Shown here in pieces: positions 41,735 through 49,945 of a DNA stretch of 64,000 nucleotides. Source of the stretch: Sinomonas cellulolyticus (GTDB taxonomy: Bacteria > Actinomycetota > Actinomycetes > Actinomycetales > Micrococcaceae); the NCBI RefSeq assembly GCF_014656475.1, contig NZ_BNCM01000006.1:62001-126000 (forward strand), given 5' to 3'. Below the pieces are notes generated by a model. That model saw nothing but the letters and a program-made list of their open reading frames with translations. It had not been told where the DNA came from and made no database searches. Position 1 is the first letter of the stretch. Each line of letters begins with the position of its first letter. A program made the translations under genes and the position numbers.

Positions 41735-42916
41735 GTGAGGGGGCGGGAAACGCAGGGCCCGGCCAGTACTCCGGCGCACGACGGCGCCGCGCACCCGGGC
41801 GGCCCGGCCGCCGGTGGCCTCTCGCGTGCCCGGGAGTTCGCCCATCGGCTGCTGTTCAGCATCGGCCCGGCGAAGAACGACCATCAGGTGGCTATCCGCG
41901 TCGCCGCCGGGGTATTCCTGCCGCTCATCACCCTTGTGCTGCTGGGCCGGCTCGACCTCGCAATCTTCGCGAGCTTCGGCGCGTTCACGGGGATCTACGG
42001 GCGCAACGAGCCGCACCGCACACGGATTGTGACCCAGATCCGGGCCGGGCTGCTCATGCTTGCCGTGATCCTCGCAGGCACGCTCACCGCGAGGCTCAGC
42101 CCCGGCGACGTGATCAGCCCGTGGACCATCGTGGTCGGCACCACCGTCGTCGCGTGGGGCTGTACCGTCATCGTGGGGCACTGGCGTCTGCGCCCCGCGG
42201 GCTCGCTGTTCCACATCTTCGCGTACGCCGCGATTGCGTCCGTGCCGCACCAGCCGCCCCTGGGCCAGGCGATGCTCGCGGCCGCGCTCACGGTGCTCGT
42301 CGCCGTGCTCATCGGGATGGCCTCCCGGGTGGTGCCCTCGCGGCGCACCCCGCTCACCTGGGCAGGGGTCCGGTCTGCCTGGCGCGTGCGCCTCGCAGCC
42401 CACGAGCGCCACGCCCTGTGGCTCGAGTCGGTCGGGTACCTCGTGGCGGCGAGCGTCGCCGGCACTATCGCGACGATCGTGGGCCAGGCCCTCGGGTTCG
42501 GCCACAACTACTGGGCGATGGTCGCCGCCGTCGTGCCCCTCGTGGGGCACACGACCCGGCACCGCGTCGCCCGTGGCCTGCAGCGTATCCTCGGCACCGT
42601 GGTGGGCCTTGCGATCCTGGCCCTCATCGTGGCGGTGCGGCCGGAGGCGTGGGTCATGGTGGTGCTCATCGCGCTGTGCCAGTTCGGCGCGGAGATGCTC
42701 ATCGCCCGGCAGTACTTCCTCGCGCAGGTGTGCGTGACGCCGCTCGCGCTCCTCTCAACCCTGCTCGTTGTCCACATCAATCCCCTGGACCTCCTGCACG
42801 ATCGCTTCATCGACACGGCAATCGGTGCGGTCGTCGGCGTGGCCGTGGTGCTTGCCCCCGACGCGTGGCGGCGCTGGATCCACTGGCGCTCGCGGGAGGA
42901 GCAGCTGGAGTGGTGA
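41735..42916 (+). CDS. FUSC-family membrane protein (aromatic-acid exporter-like)
   Basis: A 393-residue protein with two blocks of helices: residues about 60-195 and about 240-370. The second block, GQALGFGHNYWAMVAAVVPLVG with RHRVARGLQRILGTVVG, is the FUSC domain of efflux proteins related to AaeB. The two halves resemble each other as in FUSC duplications. The start is uncertain; the GTG at 41735 was chosen as the first after rlmN. An Ala/Gly-rich N-terminus contains a half-copy of the CGACGGC repeat. Confidence 0.75.
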   Translation: MRGRETQGPASTPAHDGAAHPGGPAAGGLSRAREFAHRLLFSIGPAKNDHQVAIRVAAGVFLPLITLVLLGRLDLAIFASFGAFTGIYGRNEPHRTRIVTQIRAGLLMLAVILAGTLTARLSPGDVISPWTIVVGTTVVAWGCTVIVGHWRLRPAGSLFHIFAYAAIASVPHQPPLGQAMLAAALTVLVAVLIGMASRVVPSRRTPLTWAGVRSAWRVRLAAHERHALWLESVGYLVAASVAGTIATIVGQALGFGHNYWAMVAAVVPLVGHTTRHRVARGLQRILGTVVGLAILALIVAVRPEAWVMVVLIALCQFGAEMLIARQYFLAQVCVTPLALLSTLLVVHINPLDLLHDRFIDTAIGAVVGVAVVLAPDAWRRWIHWRSREEQLEW

Positions 42917-42960
42917 CCCCGGTCTGAGGACCTCGCTCAGACGAGGCGCTCAGACCGGGG
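42917..42960. terminator. Bidirectional hairpin between FUSC and acetyltransferase genes
   Basis: CCCCGGTCTGAG and CTCAGACCGGGG form a perfect 12-bp stem with an inner CCTCG/CGAGG pair. It overlaps the last codons of the convergent acetyltransferase gene. Confidence 0.7.
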
Positions 42961-43426
42961 CCGCGTGGACCCGTATGGGGTTCATGACCGGCTTGGCGAG
43001 GCACACCGACTCCTCGGACTCCTGGTACGGCCCGAAGTTCGGGATGCGCCGGTAGCCGGCCGCCTCGAAGAACGGCTCGCCGCCGGGGCGGGCGGTGGCG
43101 GCCTCGGCCACCACGGTGGTGACGCCGGCGGCGTGCGCCTCTCCCTCGAGCGCGGTGAGGATCGACGCGGCGATCCCCGCCCCCCGCGCGTAGGGCAGGA
43201 CGTAGATCGGCCTTGCCTCCGCGATGGTCGGCTCGAGCCACCGCAGGCCGCCGCACCCGAGCGGCTGGCCGGTGGCGCGCTCGTAGGCGATGAGGAAGAC
43301 GGCGAGGTCCGCGTCCGTCGGGTCCGGGGCGGCCCCGCGCTCGGCCTGCTGCGCAGCGCGGAGGTCGCGTCCCACGCAGTTCGACCACGGCACTCGTCGG
43401 ATGGTCAGCTTGGCATGTGTCTGCAT
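42950..43426 (-). CDS. GNAT-family N-acetyltransferase
   Basis: A 158-residue acetyltransferase. The acetyl-CoA site is seen as RPIYVLPYARGAGIAASILTALE (about residues 71-93, with the R-G-x-G-I/A pattern), and the C-terminal EPFFEAAGYRRIPNFGPY is a common GNAT end. AGGAGG precedes the ATG at 43426. The acceptor is unknown. Confidence 0.8.
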   Translation of the reverse strand: MQTHAKLTIRRVPWSNCVGRDLRAAQQAERGAAPDPTDADLAVFLIAYERATGQPLGCGGLRWLEPTIAEARPIYVLPYARGAGIAASILTALEGEAHAAGVTTVVAEAATARPGGEPFFEAAGYRRIPNFGPYQESEESVCLAKPVMNPIRVHAAPV

Positions 43427-43562
43427 GGTTGCCTCCTGCCTGGGCGGGGTGATGGAACAAACACTAGGAGGCGAGTGTTGCGATCGCATGACGGTCCTGT
43501 ACGGGCCTCGGAACGTTCATGTAAAATCGCGCTGTTACGTTTTAGATGAGGGGAGCTGGGCC

Positions 43563-44231
43563 ATGTCAGGTACACCGGAGGTGCGCACACGGGTTCGGGT
43601 CCCGCTCAAGTTCCCCGACGGCTACACCACCGTGGCGGACGTCTTCACGTTCCGCCACCTCGCGGACCGCCGCGAGCACCTGCTGCTCGGGCTCGGGGAC
43701 TGGGAGGCCGCGCTGGCCCGCTCGCACGACGGCGGCGACGCGCCGCTCGTGCGCCCGCACAGCGAGTGCCTCACCGGGGACGTCTTCGGCTCCGAGCGCT
43801 GCGACTGCGGGCCCCAGCTGCGCGAGGCGGCCGAGCGCATCACCGAGGCCGGCGGGTTCCTGCTCTACCTGCGCCAAGAGGGCCGGGGGATCGGCCTGTA
43901 CGCGAAGCTCGACGCGTACGCGCTCCAGGACCAGGGCCTCGACACGTACGCCGCCAACCGCGCCCTCGGCCGCGCGGAGGACGAGCGCGACTACCGGGCC
44001 GCCGCCCAGATGCTGCGCACCCTCGGCGCCTCGAGGATCCGGCTCCTCTCCAACAACCCGGACAAGGCGCACCAGCTCGAGGCCCTCGGCATCGAGGTCA
44101 CCGAGCGCGTGCCCACGGGCGTGCACCTTTCCGCGGCCAACGCCTTCTACCTCGCCACCAAGCGGGACCACACCGCGCACACCATCGAGCTTCCCGACTA
44201 CGAGGACGGCCCGCTCGAGCTCGCCGGCTGA
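43563..44231 (+). CDS. ribA: GTP cyclohydrolase II
   Basis: A 222-residue enzyme opening GTP in the first step of riboflavin synthesis. The zinc site is CLTGDVFGSERCDCG (three cysteines), followed by the GTP-binding YLRQEGRGIGLYAKL and a C-terminal SNNPDKAHQLEALGIEV. There is no DHBP synthase (RibB) domain, unlike the bifunctional form common in actinobacteria, and no other rib gene is near. It is therefore an extra, stand-alone copy, perhaps expressed separately. RBS AGGGGAG. No FMN riboswitch was recognised upstream. Confidence 0.92.
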   Translation: MSGTPEVRTRVRVPLKFPDGYTTVADVFTFRHLADRREHLLLGLGDWEAALARSHDGGDAPLVRPHSECLTGDVFGSERCDCGPQLREAAERITEAGGFLLYLRQEGRGIGLYAKLDAYALQDQGLDTYAANRALGRAEDERDYRAAAQMLRTLGASRIRLLSNNPDKAHQLEALGIEVTERVPTGVHLSAANAFYLATKRDHTAHTIELPDYEDGPLELAG

Positions 44232-44255
44232 CCCGCGCACCTTCGGCAGTCGGTC

Positions 44256-44744
44256 TCAGGTGGAGTCTCCGGGAAGGGCCCACGACGCCGGCCGCCTCGC
44301 CTCGAACACGAGCCCGCGGCCGCCGCTGAACGTCACCCCATGGAAGCGCGGGCCCTCCGCGATCTGCCGGAAGCCGAAGTCCGCGTGCATCGCGATCGAC
44401 GCGGCGTTGTCCGCGTTCGCGATGTAGTAGGCGGCGTCGGAGCGCTCCCAGATCCACGCCAGCCGGGCGACCGTGAGCGCGTGGCCGGCCCCGCGCCGTC
44501 GTGCGGCGGGGTGCACCACGACGCCGCCGAGGTAGTTCCCGTCCGGCGCGCCGCCGTCGGGCCCCGCGTAGAAGTGCGTCTTCGCGGCGCCGAGGATCCT
44601 CTGGCCGGAGAGCGCCACGACGGCGTACCGGTCGGAGAACGGCGCGAGCGCTAGGGCCCGCCACAGCGGGCGCCCGGCCGCGGCGGCAACCGCGTTGATC
44701 GCGTCGAGGTCGGCGGGCTCGGCGCGCCGGACGGTCCAGCCCAC
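44256..44744 (-). CDS. GNAT-family acetyltransferase
   Basis: A 162-residue acetyltransferase. Acetyl-CoA site GVVVHPAARRRGAGHALTVARL (about residues 90-111), with the motif end AYYIANADNAASIAMHADFGF typical of the family. It starts (GTG) nine bases after the aminotransferase stop on the same strand, so it is probably co-transcribed with it. Confidence 0.82.
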   Translation of the reverse strand: MGWTVRRAEPADLDAINAVAAAAGRPLWRALALAPFSDRYAVVALSGQRILGAAKTHFYAGPDGGAPDGNYLGGVVVHPAARRRGAGHALTVARLAWIWERSDAAYYIANADNAASIAMHADFGFRQIAEGPRFHGVTFSGGRGLVFEARRPASWALPGDST

Positions 44745-44753
44745 GCTCCGGCC

Positions 44754-45908
44754 CTACGCCGTGTTCTGCCCGGCTGTGTTCTGCCGCGCTGTGTTCTGCC
44801 GCGATGCGGCGATTGCCTCTCCGAGCGCCCCGAGCACGAGCGTGATCGACGCCGGGTCTGCATTGGGCCCCATGAGCCCGATCCGCCACACCGTGTCCGC
44901 GAACTTCCCCACGCCCGCGCCGATCTCCATCGAGTACTGCTCGAGCAGGATCTGCCGGACGCGGGCGGAGGAAACGCCGTCGGGCACCTTGACCGTGGTC
45001 AGGCTGGGCAGGCGGTGCCCCTCGGCGGCGAACAGCTCGAGGCCCATGTGCTCGAGCCCCTCGCGCAGTGCGGCACCGGCGGCCTCGTGCCGCGCCCACA
45101 CGGCCGGCAGCCCCTCGGCGAGGATGCGGGCCAGCCCTGCCTCGAGGCCTGCGACCATCGTCACGGGCGCCGTGTGGTGGTAGGTGCGCGTGTGCCCCTC
45201 GGCCGCGCCGACGTACCCGCCGAGCAGCCCGATGTCGAAGTACCAGGACCGCGGGTCCTTGACCCGCCGCTCGAACGCGCGCTCCGAGACCGTGAACGGC
45301 GCGAGCCCGGGCGGGACGCCGAGGCACTTCTGCGTGCCCGCGTACCCGATGTCGATGCCCCACGCGTCCGCGCGCAGCTCGAGCCCGCCGATCGACGTGA
45401 CGGCATCCACGAGCAGCAGCGCGTCGCCCTTGCCGGCGCCGAGCGCGGAGATGTCCGAGCGCACGCCCGTGGACGTCTCCGCGTGCACGGCCGCGATGAT
45501 CGTGGGGTTCGGGTGCGCGGCCAGGACGCGCTCGGCGTCCACCGGCTGCCCCCACTCGTGGTCCACGCGCACGACGTCGGCCCCGCACCTCCGCGCGACC
45601 TCGGCCATCCGTTCCCCGAACAGCCCGTTGACGGCGACCACCACCGGATCGCCCGGCTCGACGAAGTTCACGAACGCGGCCTCCATGCCGCCGGACCCCG
45701 TCGCCGAGACCGGCCACGTGCGCGCGTTCTGGGTCCCCCACACCTGCCGCAGGCCGTCGGAGACCCGGTCCAGGCGGTCGATGAACGCCGGGTCGAGGTG
45801 CCCGATCACGGGGTGCGACAGCGCGGACATCACCTCCGGGTACGCGTTGCCCGGCCCCGGGCCGAACAGGTAGCGGAACGGCAGGATCTCAGTGCGGGGA
45901 GCGACCAT
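44754..45908 (-). CDS. Class V aminotransferase (alanine-glyoxylate/PucG-like)
   Basis: A 384-residue PLP enzyme. Seen: FGPGPGNAYPEV at the start, SATGSGGMEAAFVNF, LLLVDAVTSIGGLELRADAWGID with the PLP-pairing aspartate, and GTQKCLGVPPGLAPF with the PLP lysine near residue 205. This pattern fits alanine-, serine- or ureidoglycine-glyoxylate transaminases. The C-terminus ends in three RQNTA/GQNTA repeats encoded by a 15-bp tandem repeat at 44759-44803, which is not part of the fold. Confidence 0.85.
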   Translation of the reverse strand: MVAPRTEILPFRYLFGPGPGNAYPEVMSALSHPVIGHLDPAFIDRLDRVSDGLRQVWGTQNARTWPVSATGSGGMEAAFVNFVEPGDPVVVAVNGLFGERMAEVARRCGADVVRVDHEWGQPVDAERVLAAHPNPTIIAAVHAETSTGVRSDISALGAGKGDALLLVDAVTSIGGLELRADAWGIDIGYAGTQKCLGVPPGLAPFTVSERAFERRVKDPRSWYFDIGLLGGYVGAAEGHTRTYHHTAPVTMVAGLEAGLARILAEGLPAVWARHEAAGAALREGLEHMGLELFAAEGHRLPSLTTVKVPDGVSSARVRQILLEQYSMEIGAGVGKFADTVWRIGLMGPNADPASITLVLGALGEAIAASRQNTARQNTAGQNTA

Positions 45909-45995
45909 GGCCCCACCCTACCCGCGCACCTCGCGCCCGTCCCCGCACCGTCTGGAAGTCAGCTTCTGGAGGTGACCTCCAGATGGAGCGGTGAG

Positions 45996-46044
45996 GCACG
46001 ACGGCGGTGGGCCGGGTACGGGACCCGGCCCACCGCCGTCGTGC
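45996..46044. repeat. CGACGGCGG-family inverted repeat, longest copy
   Basis: A perfect 22-bp stem with loop ACGGG, 25 bases beyond the permease stop. Just before it (45955-45985) is a TCTGGAGGTGACCTCCAGA palindrome related to the repeat at 36906. Confidence 0.8.
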
Positions 46045-46068
46045 GCCCAGTGCTCAGGGAAGCGCGGC

Positions 46069-47448
46069 TCAGACGCGGGGACCGGCGAGGTGCTCGAGCG
46101 CCTCGACGTCTTCCTCCTCGAGCTTCACGCCCAGCCGGCGGCGGAACCCGCGGGTCATGACCAGCAGGCACACGAGCCCGATGACGAGCCACACCACGCC
46201 GTACATGAGCGCGTCCATCTGCAGGTTGGCCCACAGCACGCCCGTGAGCACGGTGCCGATGAGCGGGAGCACGACGTTCGTGGCGATCTCCCGCGGGGTC
46301 CGGATCTGCTTGCGCCTCAGGGCGAACAGCACGATGACGGTGAGGTTCACGAACGTGAACGCGATGAGGGCGCCGAAGTTGATCATCGAGGAGACGAACT
46401 CGAGCGTGAACGGGATCGCCAGGAGCGAGACGGCTCCCACGAACAGCACGGCGTTGGACGGTGTGCGGTGCTTCGGGTGCACGAACGAGAAGAGCCGCGA
46501 GAAGGGGCCCGTGCCGTTGCGGCCCATCACGAAGATCATGCGGGACACCGAGGCGTGCGAGGCGAGGCTGGACGCCACCGTCGCGGCGAACGCGGCGGAG
46601 GTGAACAGGATCTTGAAGAACTCCCCGCCGATCTTGAGGGCCATCTCGGGCAGGGTGTCGTCGGTGTTGTCGAAGCCGTCCAGCGTCGGGAAGACGGACT
46701 GGCCGAACCACGCGGCGGCGAAGAAGATCGCCCCGCCGAGCAGGAGCGCGAGCACGATCGCCTTGGGCACGGTGTTGGAGTCCTTGGCCTCCTCGGAGTA
46801 CATGGTGATCGCGTCGAAGCCGATGAAGGAGAAGCACACCACGGTGGCGCCGGACATGATCGCGCCGGCATCCACGCCGTCGTGGAACAGCGGGGTCGAG
46901 GTGAACGGCGAGCCGGTGCCGGCGCCCTGGGAGAGGGCATTCCAAGCCAGGAAGATGAAGACGCCGATGAGCACCACCTCGAAGATCACGAGGATGCCGT
47001 TGATCTTCGACGTCGAGTTCATGCTCCACAGGTTCAGTGCCGTGATGACCACCACGTACCCGACCACCCAGATCCACGAGGGCACGTCCGGGAAGAACGA
47101 CTCCATGTAGATCCGCACGATCACGGCGTTGACGAGGGGGAGCAGGAGGTAGTCGAGCAGTGAGGTCCAACCGACCAGGAAGCCGACGTTGGGGTGGATG
47201 GTCTGGGACGTGTACGTGTACGCGGAGCCCGCGGACGGGAAGATCCGCGTCATCCGGCCGTAGCTGATGGCCGTGAAGACCATGGCCACGAGCGCCACGA
47301 GGTAGGCGAGGGGAACGGCGCCGTTGGTCTCGCCGGAGACGATGCCGAACGTATCGAAGACGGTGGTGGGGGTCATGTACCCCATGCCGAGTCCGACGAT
47401 CGCCCACAAGCCGAGCGACCGCTTCAGCGCGGTGGTGTTCTGAGACAT
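46069..47448 (-). CDS. APC-family amino acid/polyamine permease
   Basis: A 459-residue permease with twelve helices. SLGLWAIVGLGMGYMTPTTVFDTFGIVSG (helix 1) and FSFIGFDAITMYSEEAKDS (helix 6) are APC-superfamily signatures. It sits downstream of agmatine deiminase and N-carbamoylputrescine amidase on the same strand, so agmatine or putrescine uptake is a reasonable inference. The 127-base gap to the deiminase could hold its own promoter. The start is one of several in-frame candidates; the ribosome site is weak. Confidence 0.83.
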   Translation of the reverse strand: MSQNTTALKRSLGLWAIVGLGMGYMTPTTVFDTFGIVSGETNGAVPLAYLVALVAMVFTAISYGRMTRIFPSAGSAYTYTSQTIHPNVGFLVGWTSLLDYLLLPLVNAVIVRIYMESFFPDVPSWIWVVGYVVVITALNLWSMNSTSKINGILVIFEVVLIGVFIFLAWNALSQGAGTGSPFTSTPLFHDGVDAGAIMSGATVVCFSFIGFDAITMYSEEAKDSNTVPKAIVLALLLGGAIFFAAAWFGQSVFPTLDGFDNTDDTLPEMALKIGGEFFKILFTSAAFAATVASSLASHASVSRMIFVMGRNGTGPFSRLFSFVHPKHRTPSNAVLFVGAVSLLAIPFTLEFVSSMINFGALIAFTFVNLTVIVLFALRRKQIRTPREIATNVVLPLIGTVLTGVLWANLQMDALMYGVVWLVIGLVCLLVMTRGFRRRLGVKLEEEDVEALEHLAGPRV

Positions 47449-47575
47449 CTTCAGGCCATTTTCTTTCGTGCGATCCGCCACAGCAATGGGGCGGAGGGGC
47501 GGTGGATCCGGTATCGCGGACACGGGACCCGTGGGGTTATCACCTCGGGCGGAAGGGTGCTGGAATTTGGGCCGG

Positions 47576-48652
47576 TCAGGCCCGGGTCGGGGTTGCGGCC
47601 CGAGATGTTGCCGGCTGCTGCTGGGTGATGCAGTGGATCCCGCCCCCGCGGGAGAAGAGGACGCGGGCGTCGACGGCGGTGACGTGCCGCCCGCGGTAGG
47701 AGTCGGCGAGGAGGCGGAGGGCCTTCTCGTCGTGCGGGTCGTTGAACGCACACGCCACGAGCCCGCCGTTGAGCGCGACGTGGTTGATGTAGCTCCAGTC
47801 GACCCAGTCCTCGCCATCGTGCAGCTGGGCCGGGGCGGGGACCTCGATGATGTCCCAGCGGGCGCCGTCCGCGGTCCGCGAGGTGTGGAGCGCCTCGAGG
47901 ATCTCGCCCGTGACCTCGTGGTCGGGGTGCTCGGGGTTGTGCTGGACGTGGACCAGGAGCGTTCCCGGGCGCGGGATCGCCGCGACGAGGTCAACGTGGC
48001 CGCGCGTGCCGAACCGCTCTGAGTCCCGCGTGAGGCCGCGGGGGAGCCACACGGCATGGCGGGCGCCGATGGTGCGCTCGAGCTCCGCCTCGACCTCGGC
48101 CTTGGTGATGCCGGGGTTGCGGCCCGGGTCGAGCTGGACCGTCTCCGTCAGGAGCACCGTGCCGAGCCCGTCCACCTGGATGCCGCCGCCCTCGTTCACG
48201 AGCCGGCTCGGGACGTTCTCGGCGCCGGCGGCCCCGGACACGGTCCGGCCGATCCTCGCGTCGTTCTCCCACGAGGCCCAGTCCTGGGCGCCCCACCCGT
48301 TGAAGACCCAGTCCACGGCGCCGAGGCGCGGGGCACCGCCGGTGCCGCTGCGGCCGGACGCGGCCTCGTCGAGCACGAAGCTTGGGCCCAGGTCCCGCAT
48401 CCATGCGTCGTCGAGGTCCGCCTCGAGCAGATCGATCCGGCGGTCCAGGTACGCCCGGGCGATCGCGCGGTCCTCGTGCCGGACCACCATGGTCACGGGC
48501 TCGTACCGCCGCGCGGCGTGCGCGACGGCGGCCCAGGCCGCGCGGGCCTCGTGCGCGTCCCGATCCGTCTCGCCGAGCGTGTAGCCGCCGGACGGCCACG
48601 CCATCCAGAGGCGCTCGTGCGGATCGGTCTCCGCGGGCATCCGCCAGCTCAT
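47576..48652 (-). CDS. aguA: Agmatine deiminase
   Basis: A 358-residue enzyme of the guanidino-group-modifying fold converting agmatine to N-carbamoylputrescine and ammonia. Signature GGGIHCITQQQP at the end gives the catalytic C341; RMPAETDPHERLWMAWP opens the protein and VPSRLVNEGGGIQVDGLG is also typical. The ATG overlaps the amidase stop (ATGA), so translation is coupled. The product is the substrate of the next enzyme. Confidence 0.93.
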   Translation of the reverse strand: MSWRMPAETDPHERLWMAWPSGGYTLGETDRDAHEARAAWAAVAHAARRYEPVTMVVRHEDRAIARAYLDRRIDLLEADLDDAWMRDLGPSFVLDEAASGRSGTGGAPRLGAVDWVFNGWGAQDWASWENDARIGRTVSGAAGAENVPSRLVNEGGGIQVDGLGTVLLTETVQLDPGRNPGITKAEVEAELERTIGARHAVWLPRGLTRDSERFGTRGHVDLVAAIPRPGTLLVHVQHNPEHPDHEVTGEILEALHTSRTADGARWDIIEVPAPAQLHDGEDWVDWSYINHVALNGGLVACAFNDPHDEKALRLLADSYRGRHVTAVDARVLFSRGGGIHCITQQQPATSRAATPTRA

Positions 48653-49791
48653 GCCACCGCCCCCTGCAGCTGGTTTCCCGCGGCGGTGCCCACGGCGTCC
48701 GGCGAGACGGACGACGCCGGTGACTCGCCGCCGTCGTGCGTCCCGCCCGGGCGGGTGGCCGGTTCGGGCGAGCCGAACGGGTGCGCCCGGTCGACGGGAG
48801 CGGTCAGGGCGGCGTAGGTGTCCGGGCGGCGGGTGGTGAGGAACGGGAAGAGGGTGAGCCAGTCGCGGCGGGCGTCGAGGTCGAGGTCCGCGACGAGGAC
48901 CGCGGAGCCCTCGCGGGGGGCGCGGGCGAGGATGCGGCCGTACGGGTCGGAGATGAAGGAGGAGCCGTAGAACGTCACGAGGCCCTCGGAGCCCCAGCGG
49001 TTCGGGACCACCATGAACGTCCCGTTCGCGATCCCGTTGCCCACGATCACCTGGCGCCACAGCGGCTCGGTGTCGAAGTCGGGGTGGCCGGGCTCCGAGC
49101 CGATCGCCGTGGGGTACGCGAGGATCTCTGCGCCCTGGAGCGAGTACGCGCGGGCGAGTTCGGGGAACCACTCGTCCCAGCAGGTGGGCAGGCCGAGGCG
49201 CGCGCCGCCGAGTTCCGCGGGGGCGTGGACCGGGTACGCCGGTCCGCTCTCCGGGCCCGGGCGGAAGAACTTGTCCTCGTAGTAGCCCTCCGTGACGGGG
49301 ATGTGGAGCTTGTCCGTCACCGCGAGGAGCTCGCCAGAGGAGGAGACGAGGATCGCGGTGTTGTAGCCGAGGCCGTCTGCTTGGCCCGCGGCGCCGGGGG
49401 CGGCTTTGCGGTAGAGGCTCGCGTGGACCACGACGCCGTGGGTGGCCGCGGCGCGGCGGGCGAACGCGAGGGTCGGGCCGGTCTCGAGGTCCTCGGCGAT
49501 GCTGCTCGGGGTGTAGTCGGGGAGGGTGTCCGCGGGGTAGCGGGAGAGGGTCAGCTCGGGGAGGAAGACGATCTTGGCGCCGTGGCTCGCGGCCCGGCGG
49601 ATGCCGTCCTCGAGCTCGGCCTCGGTCGCGGCGGGGTCCTCGTGCCAGCGGTGCTGGACGAGGGCGACGCGCAGCGGCGCGCGCCGCGCCGGCGCGGCAC
49701 CGGGCGTGCCCGTGGCACTGGGGCCGCCCGCGGCATCCGTGTCCGTGCGGGCCCACGACACCGGGGGCTTCAGGGCGAGGATCTCGTGCAT
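48649..49791 (-). CDS. aguB: N-carbamoylputrescine amidase (nitrilase family)
   Basis: A 380-residue carbon-nitrogen hydrolase giving putrescine, carbon dioxide and ammonia. Catalytic triad E79 (FLPELTLSRYP), K161 (VTDKLHIPVTEGYYE) and C204 (LPTCWDEWFP); the last motif is specific for this amidase. Longer than usual (about 300) at both ends: an N-terminal Ala/Gly/Pro segment to residue 38, and a C-terminal tail from about 345 encoded by a copy of the CGACGGC repeat. Start supported by GAAGGA. Confidence 0.92.
   Translation of the reverse strand: MHEILALKPPVSWARTDTDAAGGPSATGTPGAAPARRAPLRVALVQHRWHEDPAATEAELEDGIRRAASHGAKIVFLPELTLSRYPADTLPDYTPSSIAEDLETGPTLAFARRAAATHGVVVHASLYRKAAPGAAGQADGLGYNTAILVSSSGELLAVTDKLHIPVTEGYYEDKFFRPGPESGPAYPVHAPAELGGARLGLPTCWDEWFPELARAYSLQGAEILAYPTAIGSEPGHPDFDTEPLWRQVIVGNGIANGTFMVVPNRWGSEGLVTFYGSSFISDPYGRILARAPREGSAVLVADLDLDARRDWLTLFPFLTTRRPDTYAALTAPVDRAHPFGSPEPATRPGGTHDGGESPASSVSPDAVGTAAGNQLQGAVA
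48706..48742. repeat. CGACGGC-family inverted repeat inside aguB
   Basis: GACGGACGACGCCGG and CCGCCGTCGTGCGTC (two mismatches in 15) with loop TGACTCG, within the codons for residues 350-362 of the amidase. Confidence 0.65.
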
Positions 49792-49836
49792 GGGAAGTCC
49801 TTCGCGGAGTGGGGGAAAGGAGGATTCGGTCTTCAA

Positions 49837-49853
49837 AATGAATGACGTTCGTT
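49837..49853. promoter_or_regulatory. Operator-like palindrome O1 upstream of aguB
   Basis: AATGAATGACGTTCGTT, near-identical in pattern to O2 at 50732 (two changes in the right arm). It lies between the divergent aguB and TetR genes. Confidence 0.7.
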
Positions 49854-49897
49854 TATGAGAGCACGTGACCTGCGCCACGGTCAACCCCTCCCCCTGC

Positions 49898-49915
49898 GTT
49901 GAGGGGTCATGTCCC
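49898..49915. repeat. 18-bp inverted-repeat partner, left of the TetR gene
   Basis: GTTGAGGGGTCATGTCCC is the exact complement of the sequence at 50650-50667. The two bracket the TetR gene. Confidence 0.75.
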
Positions 49916-49945
49916 TGCATTGCGGGGTCACTAGACTGGCGAACC

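Noticed and set aside
43440..43562. FMN riboswitch upstream of ribA
   Set aside because: The short upstream region shows no conserved RFN helices; only an AT-rich promoter-like stretch.
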